This document shows positions 16,062 through 24,060 of a stretch of DNA of 39,226 nt, in pieces. Origin of the DNA: Candidatus Muiribacteriota bacterium (GTDB lineage Bacteria > Muiribacteriota > DAOVTB01); contig DAOVTB010000016.1 of the NCBI GenBank assembly GCA_030633305.1, positions 1-39,226 on the forward strand, in the 5' to 3' direction. Numbering within the stretch: position 1 is the stretch's first letter; the number at the start of each line of letters is the position of its first letter. The notes beneath the pieces were generated by a model. The model made no database searches. It saw only the letters and a program-made list of their open reading frames with translations, and was not told the origin of the DNA. Made by a program: the position numbers and the translations under genes.

Positions 16062-16070
16062 ACTATACCA
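16062..16070 (-). promoter_or_regulatory. Extended -10 element of the SEC-C operon
   Basis: On the minus strand TGGTATAGT (TG-n-TATAGT) lies about 40 nt before the ATG at 16022, with no clear -35. This fits an extended -10 promoter, but is based on one short match. Confidence 0.4.
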
Positions 16071-16125
16071 TAGGGATAGTATTTAGGGAAATTAAAAGAA
16101 GACTGCTACTTAATTCAAGGAATTT

Positions 16126-17103
16126 TTAATCGTCTATGGAAAAAATATATGATTGACTTGCAGTTGGATACAAAGTCCTTATTGTTCCATTTTGAGTATA
16201 CATACACCATAAATAGCTTGTGCCGTTTATATTTGCCCAGAATTTGCTTCTCAGGGTTCGGATTCCATTGTTCTTGCTTGCTTCCATGGCGATATGTCCA
16301 AGTGCCAATAATGCTGCAGCGCTTTCGCCGATAATGAATCCGCCTTTTTTCTTAGAGCATTTTTTTACAGAACCTTCAGGATCCCAGGTGAATTTCCCGG
16401 TAAAAATATTTTCATCATTAAGAGCTTCCAGGCTACTCTGATATACGACTTGACCTTTTTTTTCATCATCATAAAATTTGTACCACCAATGATATCCACT
16501 GACCGTGCTACCGCTTGTTTCGCCGGCTATAATATGTTCGAATCCGCGACCTTCGCCAAACCAGTTTTTCCTAAAATCTTCGATTGAAGTACCGGTAACT
16601 TTGAGTGCATGTTTAATAACAGGCAGATCTTGTATTTTATCTAAATATTCATCAATATCTTTTTTTAATCGTTTGTGGTCATTAGTATTTTTGGCAGGAT
16701 TGAATTTGTTACAAAGTTCAAGTGTCCATTTATAGCTTTCTGGGATTTTTGTTTCATCAATAGGAGAAAATAAAGATTTACCTCTATGCTCGGTAATGGT
16801 GACATTATCCATTTTCCCATCGTCCAGTTTGTAAATTTCCTCTGCAGGACCAGTAATATCAAAACGACTTTCAAGCATATCAGATGAAGAATCAAGAACA
16901 TCATTAAATTCTTCATTATCACTATAACAGTTAAGTAAAATATTATTTTTTATTTCCTGTTTGATTGAACTGTCATCAATTTCTGAAATGCTGTCAAGTT
17001 GATACTGTATATTAACTCCCTGAGCACAAATGATTCCACAATTTATAAATACAACCGCTATGATAAACAATATTTTTGATATCAAACTTATCTTTTTCAT
17101 CAA
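16126..17103 (-). CDS. Secreted EndoU-like (XendoU-type) endoribonuclease
   Basis: This 325-aa protein has a signal peptide (about 1-27, ending IICAQG). The C-terminal half carries the marks of the eukaryotic-type EndoU/XendoU domain. WFGEGRGFEHIIAGE contains His190, SGYHWWYKFYDDEKKG contains His205, and a Lys-rich KKCSKKKGGFIIGESAAALL (247-266) supplies the third catalytic residue, equivalent to the XendoU lysine, before the conserved FxxG(E/T)S segment. Such enzymes cut RNA at uridines, leaving 2',3'-cyclic phosphates. The N-terminal 110 residues are acidic and unassigned. Export implies action outside the cytoplasm (nutrient RNA, biofilm or competitor). No immunity gene is evident next to it. 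Match judged by eye; sequence divergence is substantial. Confidence 0.75.
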   Translation of the reverse strand: MMKKISLISKILFIIAVVFINCGIICAQGVNIQYQLDSISEIDDSSIKQEIKNNILLNCYSDNEEFNDVLDSSSDMLESRFDITGPAEEIYKLDDGKMDNVTITEHRGKSLFSPIDETKIPESYKWTLELCNKFNPAKNTNDHKRLKKDIDEYLDKIQDLPVIKHALKVTGTSIEDFRKNWFGEGRGFEHIIAGETSGSTVSGYHWWYKFYDDEKKGQVVYQSSLEALNDENIFTGKFTWDPEGSVKKCSKKKGGFIIGESAAALLALGHIAMEASKNNGIRTLRSKFWANINGTSYLWCMYTQNGTIRTLYPTASQSYIFSIDD

Positions 17104-17456
17104 CTACCAACCTTATAATTTTCTCTTCACACCTAAATTATAAGAATTATGATAACAATTGTAGATTAAATCGTAATTTCTTATAAAAAAGGCCAGAAAT
17201 ATACTGTTTATTGTTTTATAAAATTGATTTTCTGATTAAAACGGTATTATTCTTTTGATTTTCTGATTAGTGACTTTTGTTTTAGACGTTTGATATGACC
17301 AGTTGGGCATGTTTGATTCTTTTATATTAAAAATTCTGTGTTTTATCTGTGTCCCTGGCTAAAAAAGCATTGTGTTAATTTTTATATTATTTGAACTGAA
17401 AAGTTGTCGACTCATTGAATAGAATCACCTTTACTATTGAATATATATCAATTATA
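17104..17456. other. Divergent intergenic region with repeat remnants
   Basis: This 353-nt gap separates the EndoU-like gene (minus) from the TPR gene (plus). It holds a CTGTGTTTTATCTGTGTCCC remnant at about 17336-17355. It also holds a 21-nt word GAACTGAAAAGTTGTCGACTC at 17393-17413 that recurs, with three changes, at 27935-27955. No convincing promoter pair or small gene is seen. Confidence 0.5.
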
Positions 17457-18572
17457 ATGACGATTATGATAAAAAAGATAATATTAACTTTTTATATTTG
17501 CTGTTTCTTTTCAATTTGTTTTGCGCTGGATGTAGAAAATACGTATAGATCAAAGCTTAAAAAGCTTGTGAATTTATTCAAGGCACAGCAAATAGACAAT
17601 GCTATGAAAACTGGGCTTGAACTTTTGAAATTCACTAAAAAAAGATTTGGTAATAACCATATAAATGCGGCTGTTGTAAATGTTATGCTTGGGGATGTTT
17701 ATAGAAAAAAACAGCAATTTGAGCTGGCGGGGTTATATTATAAACGATATATTTCAATAATCAAAAGTCATCCTGAGCAAAATATAGAAAAACTTGATAA
17801 TGGTCTTTTAAAAATGATGAGATTATATGCCGAAATGGGAGATTTCCAAAAAGCATACCAGTTTGCGGAACGTAGATATAATATCAATCGGAAAAAATAT
17901 GAAGGTAAGGGAAATTCGGATACAATAAAAAATCTTATGGATATGGCGCTCTACAAAGAACAACAGGGTGAATATAATCTTGCGAGAAAGCTTTATTTAA
18001 AGTGTCAGTTAAACGCTGATAAATTGAAAAACAATCGGGATCTATTGAATGCCGAGATTTATTTTGGATTGGGAAGAGTTTCGAAAAAAATGAAAAATTA
18101 TGCTAATGCTGCCAAATATTACAACAAGTCAATTATTATTAAAACCCGTTTTTCTGGTGGAAGTGACCCGGCGATTGGCAATATTTATAAAGAATTGGCT
18201 CAAATGTTTATTATGAGTAGTAATTTCAATCTTGCTGAAACATATTTGAAGAAAACGCTGGTTTTTCAGACAAGAAAAGGTGCTGGTAATCTTTCCGGCA
18301 GGTCTGAGGCAATGATGGATCTTGCAGGGCTTTACTATATTACTAAACAGTATGAAAAATGTGAATATCAGATCAAGAATGCGATTGTAGTCTGGGAAAA
18401 ATCAGTTGGGAAATATCACCCGAAAGTTGCTTATTATATAGAAAAACTTGGGTATTTTTATAAAAATATCCGTGATTTTAAACGGTCTCAAAAATATCTT
18501 GAATTGGCTGAAGAAATTAAAATTGCGCTTGCTAAAAATAATTACAAAGCAGGAAACGGTAATGGAAAATAA
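17457..18572 (+). CDS. Exported TPR-repeat protein
   Basis: The protein has 371 aa from the ATG at 17457, or 368 aa from a second ATG at 17466. Either start gives a signal peptide of about 25 residues (MIKKIILTFYICCF ... CFALD); an upstream TTG at 17415 would bury it and is not favoured. No Shine-Dalgarno site is evident. The mature protein is a solenoid of about six TPR/kinesin-light-chain-type repeats, with typical units such as LGDVYRKKQQFELAGLYYKR, YAEMGDFQKAYQFAERRYN and LAGLYYITKQYEKCEYQIKN. It would bind partner proteins in the periplasm. Its end overlaps the flavodoxin gene by 11 nt. Confidence 0.82.
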   Translation: MTIMIKKIILTFYICCFFSICFALDVENTYRSKLKKLVNLFKAQQIDNAMKTGLELLKFTKKRFGNNHINAAVVNVMLGDVYRKKQQFELAGLYYKRYISIIKSHPEQNIEKLDNGLLKMMRLYAEMGDFQKAYQFAERRYNINRKKYEGKGNSDTIKNLMDMALYKEQQGEYNLARKLYLKCQLNADKLKNNRDLLNAEIYFGLGRVSKKMKNYANAAKYYNKSIIIKTRFSGGSDPAIGNIYKELAQMFIMSSNFNLAETYLKKTLVFQTRKGAGNLSGRSEAMMDLAGLYYITKQYEKCEYQIKNAIVVWEKSVGKYHPKVAYYIEKLGYFYKNIRDFKRSQKYLELAEEIKIALAKNNYKAGNGNGK

Positions 18573-19044
18573 TAAAAAAATATTAGTAGTGTTTTATTCA
18601 AGAACTGGTGTAACCAGAAAAATAGCCCAGGAACTAGCTGCTGGTTTAGGAGCTGATATTGAAGAAATTCATGATAAAAAGAATCGAAGTGGTGCTATGG
18701 GTTATATAACTGCTAGTATTGATGCTGTTACCAGAAAATGTACAGAAATTGAAAATTGTGTGAAAAAACCTTCTGAATATGATCTTGTGATTATTGGAAC
18801 TCCGATCTGGGGGTCAACCATGTGTTCTGCGGTAAGGACTTATTTGAAACTGTACAAGGAAAATATTAAAACTGCTGGATTTTTGATTACATACAAGATG
18901 TTTGGTGTTCCTAATGTGGTGCGAAATATGGAAATGATTCTTGATAAAAAACCAGTTTCAGTTATTGATTTTAAATCTGGGAGTACCACTAAAGAACAGC
19001 TTGCTTTTAAAATTGAGAATCTTAAAAAAGAATTGTTAACCTGA
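18562..19044 (+). CDS. Flavodoxin-family protein
   Basis: This 160-aa protein has the FMN phosphate loop YSRTGVTRK near the N-terminus after the KKILVVF strand. Then come VIIGTPIWGSTMCSAVRTYL, the second FMN-contact region, and a final helix. It is likely a cytosolic low-potential electron carrier or small NAD(P)H-linked flavoprotein. The start is at 18562, preceded by AGGAAACGGTA; an upstream in-frame ATG at 18448 lies within the TPR gene and gives a nonsense extension. The 11-nt overlap indicates co-transcription with the exported TPR protein, though the products act in different compartments. Confidence 0.88.
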   Translation: MENNKKILVVFYSRTGVTRKIAQELAAGLGADIEEIHDKKNRSGAMGYITASIDAVTRKCTEIENCVKKPSEYDLVIIGTPIWGSTMCSAVRTYLKLYKENIKTAGFLITYKMFGVPNVVRNMEMILDKKPVSVIDFKSGSTTKEQLAFKIENLKKELLT

Positions 19045-19094
19045 GTTGAGCGACTGGTATAGATGTTTTTAACCAATCGATTAACTCAGGTTTT
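19038..19094. terminator. Bidirectional terminator / dispersed palindrome copy 3
   Basis: AACCTGAGTT (19038-19047) pairs with AACTCAGGTT (19083-19092), followed by TTTT. Inner CGACTGGT pairs with ACCAATCG. It separates the convergent flavodoxin and TadG-like genes. The left arm ACCTGAGTTGAGCGA matches the minus-strand reading of the element at 4421-4471. Confidence 0.75.
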
Positions 19095-19102
19095 AACTTA
19101 AT

Positions 19103-22009
19103 TTATAAAGAATTGTCAACAATCTGTACATTCTGATCACTATTACCTATATATCTTACGAAAAGGCCGCGTACCTGGCCATTATATATATTTTTTTCAG
19201 GTTCTGCTGGATTAGTTGAAAGATCTGATCTTATGACAGGGTTTTGATTGATATCACTTAAAAGAAACAATCCAAATGAAATGATCTTTACGCGACTTCT
19301 GCCTTTAAGATCATAAATGACTGTTCTTTCCTGATTATCATTAGAATATTCTTCGGATGCGCTTGGGGAAGGTTCAACAATTGGGACGATAATGCCTCTT
19401 GGAGAGCCTGATGGAATAATTGTTCCTGATGTTGTATTCATTGTTGCGGCAGGGTCGCGGTCATATCGCTGTGTGACTCCGCTATTTGTCAATCCGGGAA
19501 GGTTACCTGGAATGGTATAAACGTATGCGTTCCGTTCGGTAACGCCTTCATACCCAATGAGGATATTTTTATAATATTCCTGATTGTCCATCTTGTTTTC
19601 AATATTATTAAGATCAAGGCAACCAAGATTTGGCATGAAAGGTTTTCGCCAGTTTATTCTTGTTCCTGCAAAAATTGTATTAAGAGTTAATCGATATCCT
19701 TCAACGGTTGCCTGGTCATGGCCTGCGAGTGAAAATACAAGTCCAGAGGAATATTTTCTTGAAATAAATTTAGTGCTTTCAACATCAATTGCTCCTAAGT
19801 ACACATTATCTGTCATAAGTTCGAGGTTTGAAAAGGAAGAAAATTCTCCTTTGAATCCGTTTATTGTGGTTGAACTATTCTGTATTGCCATTAAATCTGG
19901 AAGTTCCATAGAGTCGTAATTATTAGCAAGGTAGAAATCTGATCCATTGTTTGTATCAAGGATGGAAAAATCTCCATTTACATTGAGCGAAACGGGTGAA
20001 AAATGGAGTGTTTCAAGCGAAGTGGTATTTATTGTGTTGTACTGGTTTATTCTTGTATCTATTTCTGGGCCTGATTGGCATTGTGTATATGTTACGCCTC
20101 CCTGTGAAGTGAAAGCGCTGATTTTTGCTGCAACTTCTGGTATTACTGGCCCATGGCTGTCGCACATTAGAATATCATATTGTATTAGTTCGTCATTGAG
20201 AATATCTTCGTCATGGACAAGGGTATAAGGGACTCCGGCTTCGGTAAGTATTTTTGTAATGATATAATTTTCAGGATTTTCAGAATCGTTGTGTAATCTA
20301 CTTGAATCGATGTATTCGGCAATTACTTCAGCGCCTGCATTCGCAGAAGAATTATCAAGATTTGATGCAAGAAGTTTAAAGTTGGCAAATCCTACGATTT
20401 CAACAATTTTACGACCATTAACATCAAGGGTATTTAAAATTGGAATAACTACATAGATAAGCCCGTGCTCGACTCTGTAAGAGACACCGTCATATGTAGG
20501 CCCGGACATGTTACCGGTTTCAGACAGGATTAAGTCGCCGACGCTTATTGTGCCATCATAACCGTTTGTAATATTCCCCTCATAAATAGAAGCTCCTGTA
20601 CTGCCTAAAGCCAGAGCGGCAAAATTTCCAGGCCCAGGGAGCAGCATCGGATCATTTGCGCATCCGTCGCCCAAACCTTCAAAGTTAACAATATCAAGGT
20701 AATCTCCGTCTGCATTGATATCCACGGTGATTTTCTGATCCTGTAATATTGTAATTGGAACTTCGGTAATATCTTTGACTGTGACGTAATCTTCAGTTGA
20801 GCCATTTCCATCAAGATCAATGCCGTATTGTGCTTCGCGTATAGTGTCGTTCAACTGATATTCAAATGTTTCGTCGAAATTGTAGAACAAATCAACAGGG
20901 TTGCTGTTAACTTCGGAATTATACTTTATTATATAATTCTCTCCGTCTACAAGTTCCTGATCTTCGATTCCAAATGGCAGAAGATTACCTGTCCATACAG
21001 GATATGGTGTATATACTGCTACTTTGAGTGCTTTTCTAAGGTCGATGATTTTATGTGCCTGTTGATATAGTTGAAACAATTGGGTTTTATCAATTATTTC
21101 AAAAAATACACCTTCAAATTGTCCTGTAGGTGTTCCTGTGTTTCCAGATATTTGCAGGGACACATCTGGGAAAGTTCCGTTTGCAAGATCGCCCCTGTAA
21201 TCAAGCATGAAAGCCCCGCCTCGATAATTCATCATCCATTGTACTTCAATGCCATTATTGAGACACCAGTAAACAAAACCGTAAACCTTTTTGAATTCGG
21301 CATCTCCAGGTTGATCATTCTCTCCCATGGGGATGAGTATTTTGTCGCCTACGAGCTCATCTTCATAAAAGGAATCAGGAATTCCGGAACCAAGTTTCAA
21401 AAGGTATTCCTTTCCTGGCGCGAAGGAAAAACCGGCATCACCTGAAATGCTAAAACCATTAAAATGATCATCTTCTTGAAGTTCGACTTCTCCGACCTGT
21501 GTTGCCAATGCGTCAGGGATTCCCCATGGAAGTATATCGTACTGAAGTGAACCCAGAAACTGATTGTCTGCCGAAGCTGAAACGGATATATTCATTGAAT
21601 CAACATTAATTATTTGCGCAAAAAACAGGCTGACATTTCGTGATTTTTTAACATTTACCTGTTGTGGCAGACCTGCTGGGGTTAGTGTGATATCGTCAAC
21701 GGTGAGTATTTCATTATTTTTTAGTGCACTTTCAATTACGGCATTCTTTACTATAAATGAATCCGTTTCGGTCCATTCCAATTCTTGGCCGTTGACGATC
21801 TTATCGTTAATCTGGAATGTGATTTTTTTACTTCCAGCTATGGCGGCGGCGTCAACGACTTGTTGCATTTCTGCTCTTTCCTTATATATTATACCAAGAT
21901 CGACACCAAGGGATAGAAAGGCAAAAATTGCAATCATGCCTGATCCAAAAAATATTAATATGGCTCCTCTTTTGTTCTTTGTCAGTTTTTTTAAATTTAG
22001 TATTATCAC
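19103..22009 (-). CDS. Large TadG-like (TadE/Flp-associated) envelope protein
   Basis: This 968-aa protein begins with a TadG/TadE-type N-terminus: basic KKLTKNKRGA, a single membrane helix (about 15-37) and the hallmark IYKERAEMQQVVDAAAIAGS. This pattern marks putative Flp pilus-assembly proteins anchored in the inner membrane with a large outer domain. The outer part is rich in Asn, Asp and Gly. Residues about 580-785 look like a class-I-amidotransferase/ThuA-type alpha/beta fold (YDILMCDSHGP, ISAFTSQGGVTY, GLVFSLAGHDQATVEGYRLT), without an obvious catalytic Cys-His pair. The start is GTG with AAAGAGG upstream. No other tad gene (ATPase, prepilin peptidase, TadB/C) lies in the window. Probably a surface or secretion-linked protein of unknown task. 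Confidence 0.78.
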   Translation of the reverse strand: MIILNLKKLTKNKRGAILIFFGSGMIAIFAFLSLGVDLGIIYKERAEMQQVVDAAAIAGSKKITFQINDKIVNGQELEWTETDSFIVKNAVIESALKNNEILTVDDITLTPAGLPQQVNVKKSRNVSLFFAQIINVDSMNISVSASADNQFLGSLQYDILPWGIPDALATQVGEVELQEDDHFNGFSISGDAGFSFAPGKEYLLKLGSGIPDSFYEDELVGDKILIPMGENDQPGDAEFKKVYGFVYWCLNNGIEVQWMMNYRGGAFMLDYRGDLANGTFPDVSLQISGNTGTPTGQFEGVFFEIIDKTQLFQLYQQAHKIIDLRKALKVAVYTPYPVWTGNLLPFGIEDQELVDGENYIIKYNSEVNSNPVDLFYNFDETFEYQLNDTIREAQYGIDLDGNGSTEDYVTVKDITEVPITILQDQKITVDINADGDYLDIVNFEGLGDGCANDPMLLPGPGNFAALALGSTGASIYEGNITNGYDGTISVGDLILSETGNMSGPTYDGVSYRVEHGLIYVVIPILNTLDVNGRKIVEIVGFANFKLLASNLDNSSANAGAEVIAEYIDSSRLHNDSENPENYIITKILTEAGVPYTLVHDEDILNDELIQYDILMCDSHGPVIPEVAAKISAFTSQGGVTYTQCQSGPEIDTRINQYNTINTTSLETLHFSPVSLNVNGDFSILDTNNGSDFYLANNYDSMELPDLMAIQNSSTTINGFKGEFSSFSNLELMTDNVYLGAIDVESTKFISRKYSSGLVFSLAGHDQATVEGYRLTLNTIFAGTRINWRKPFMPNLGCLDLNNIENKMDNQEYYKNILIGYEGVTERNAYVYTIPGNLPGLTNSGVTQRYDRDPAATMNTTSGTIIPSGSPRGIIVPIVEPSPSASEEYSNDNQERTVIYDLKGRSRVKIISFGLFLLSDINQNPVIRSDLSTNPAEPEKNIYNGQVRGLFVRYIGNSDQNVQIVDNSL

Positions 22010-22228
22010 AATAACGACCTCTTTTTAAATTTTTCTTACTTCTGAGTGTAGCAATTCATATACCAATTTGTCGTAAAAACTATACAGGGTGAAAAAACAT
22101 TGGAAAGTCAGAAAAAATAGACATAAAAATCAGGATTCTGTTTTTATAGACAACTCGATTGTATCAAAACCCGAACACCTTGTATGCGAAAGTGTACAAG
22201 TGTAGCGTTTTGTATAAAGTGGTTATTG

Positions 22229-22257
22229 TTGACAAAAATTATGATATTTGTGATAAT
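22229..22257 (+). promoter_or_regulatory. Sigma-70-type promoter of the sodium symporter
   Basis: A perfect TTGACA (22229-22234), a 17-nt spacer and GATAAT (22252-22257). Transcription near 22264 would leave a leader of about 33 nt to the ATG at 22297. This also supports the downstream start over the longer reading frame from 22159, which would begin upstream of the promoter. Confidence 0.8.
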
Positions 22258-22296
22258 CAAATGTTATTTTTAATTATACAATTTAAGGAGCTAAGC

Positions 22297-24051
22297 ATGG
22301 TTGAAGAAAAGAAGAAAAGAGGACATTGGAAATCCAAATTAGGGTTTATTCTGGCTGCAGCTGGTTCGGCGGTAGGCTTAGGTAATATTTGGAAATTTCC
22401 TTATATCACTGGAGAAAACGGTGGTGGATATTTTGTGCTTATATATTTAGCCTGCATTTTAATAGTTGGTATACCAATCATGATGGCAGAAATTATGATT
22501 GGTCGCGCTTCAAAAAAACAGCCTGTTGGTGCATTTGAAGAATTGCAGGGTGAAAAGACTGGGTGGACTTTTGTTGGATGGATGGGAGTCGCTTGTGGAT
22601 TCATCATTCTTTCGTTTTATATTGTAGTCGCTGGCTGGGCAATGGATTATACGTTAAAAGCAGTTGTTAATTTTTCGAATCCAATTGCTGAAAAAGCAGA
22701 AACAGCAGCTAAAGTATACAGGGTTAAAACATCTGTAGCTGATATGAGAAAAACACTTGTTGAGCGTAGAATAAAATTAGAATCAGCTGAAAGCATCAGT
22801 GTTGTAAGAGGAAAAGCTTCAAAAAAAGTATGGTCTGAATATAAGAATTATACCAAGGCAATTGAAAGTGGAGTTGCATTGAAAGAGGCGCGAAAGGTAT
22901 TGTTTGAAGATGAAAAATTTAAAAGAAAAATAGAATTAGCAATTAAACTGGAAAAAAATATATCAGAAATAAAAAGAAAAGCACGGGTGGAAGCTATAGA
23001 ATTTTATGAAAAAATTGACGATAAAAAAATACGTGATGAATCGGAGACTCTTTTCAGGAGACAAAAGATCGCAGTTGGTATTGATAAAGCTTTTGGTTCT
23101 TTAGTAACAGACGGCTGGACCAGTTCTTTCTGGGCTTTTGCTTTTATGCTGCTTACAATTCTTGTAGTTGCGGGTGGCGTTTCAGGTGGAATTGAAAAAG
23201 TATGTACTGTACTTATGCCGACACTTGTTGGAATTATGATTTTCATGGTTTGTTATGGTGTGTTCCAACCGGGATTCAAGTCTGCTATAACATTTGTTTT
23301 TTATCCGGATATTTCAAAGCTCAAAGCAAGTGGTGTTCTCGAAGCACTGGGTCATGCTTTTTTTACTCTTTCGCTTGGTATGGGAGCTATGCTGACATAT
23401 GGTTCATATCAGGAAGATAAAAAAGGTTTGTTAAGCCAATCAATATGGATAGCTCTTCTAGATACTGGAATAGCTATTCTTGCATGTATGATGATTTTCC
23501 CAATAATATTTTCTTATGGTATGAGTCCTTCTGCTGGTCCAGGACTGGTATTTAAGAGTATGCCATTAGCTTTTACGGAGATTGGATCAGGAGGAATGCT
23601 TCTTGGGATTATATTTTTCTCATTACTTGTTCTGGCTGCTTTGACATCAGCAATATCACTTCTTGAAGTTGTTGCATCATATTTTATTGATGTAAAAAAC
23701 TGGAGCCGTGTGCGTGCAGCATGGATAATAGGGGGAGCAGTATTCTTATTTGCATTGCCTTCGGCATTTTCTTATGACCCTGATTTTATAATGGCGTCAT
23801 GGACACCTACTTTTGGAATGAATTTCTTTGATACAATGGATTATCTGTCTTCAAACTGGCTTTTGCCTTTTGGTGGACTTTTTATTGCGATTTATGCTGG
23901 ATGGGTGATGCCTGCAAAGTTAAGAGATGCTGAATTTGAAGGATCATCAAAAATGGTCCTTACAATATGGTTGATGCTTATTAGGTTTGTTGCTCCAATT
24001 CTTGTGACGCTTGTTATTCTTCAGAAAGTTGGGATTCTTCAGCTTAATTAG
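22297..24051 (+). CDS. Sodium-dependent symporter of the NSS/SNF family with a large EL2 insert
   Basis: This 584-aa inner-membrane transporter begins with the family signature GSAVGLGNIWKFPY and ENGGGYFVLIYL of helix 1-2, which supply Na+ and substrate contacts. Members carry amino acids or similar solutes with sodium. After the third helix (ending WAMDYTLKAVVNF) a highly charged helical segment of about 140 residues (about 128-268) precedes the fourth helix (FWAFAFMLLTILVVAGG). In bacterial homologues this loop (EL2) is far shorter. The rest, including GVSGGIEKVCTVLMP and SAGPGLVF, is normal. The start at 22297 has AAGGAG 6 nt upstream and lies after a clear promoter. It converges on the YfcC-type gene with 9 bp between stops. 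Confidence 0.92.
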   Translation: MVEEKKKRGHWKSKLGFILAAAGSAVGLGNIWKFPYITGENGGGYFVLIYLACILIVGIPIMMAEIMIGRASKKQPVGAFEELQGEKTGWTFVGWMGVACGFIILSFYIVVAGWAMDYTLKAVVNFSNPIAEKAETAAKVYRVKTSVADMRKTLVERRIKLESAESISVVRGKASKKVWSEYKNYTKAIESGVALKEARKVLFEDEKFKRKIELAIKLEKNISEIKRKARVEAIEFYEKIDDKKIRDESETLFRRQKIAVGIDKAFGSLVTDGWTSSFWAFAFMLLTILVVAGGVSGGIEKVCTVLMPTLVGIMIFMVCYGVFQPGFKSAITFVFYPDISKLKASGVLEALGHAFFTLSLGMGAMLTYGSYQEDKKGLLSQSIWIALLDTGIAILACMMIFPIIFSYGMSPSAGPGLVFKSMPLAFTEIGSGGMLLGIIFFSLLVLAALTSAISLLEVVASYFIDVKNWSRVRAAWIIGGAVFLFALPSAFSYDPDFIMASWTPTFGMNFFDTMDYLSSNWLLPFGGLFIAIYAGWVMPAKLRDAEFEGSSKMVLTIWLMLIRFVAPILVTLVILQKVGILQLN

Positions 24052-24060
24052 CTGAAATTA

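Noticed and set aside
16530-16550. GTTCGAATCC, resembling a tRNA T-loop
   Set aside because: Inside the EndoU-like coding sequence, exactly where the FEHIIAGE motif is encoded, with no acceptor or anticodon stems around it.
21564-22028. A 154-codon plus-strand ORF with hydrophobic stretches
   Set aside because: Lies wholly opposite the N-terminal coding region of the TadG-like gene, whose motifs are clear. It is a shadow frame.
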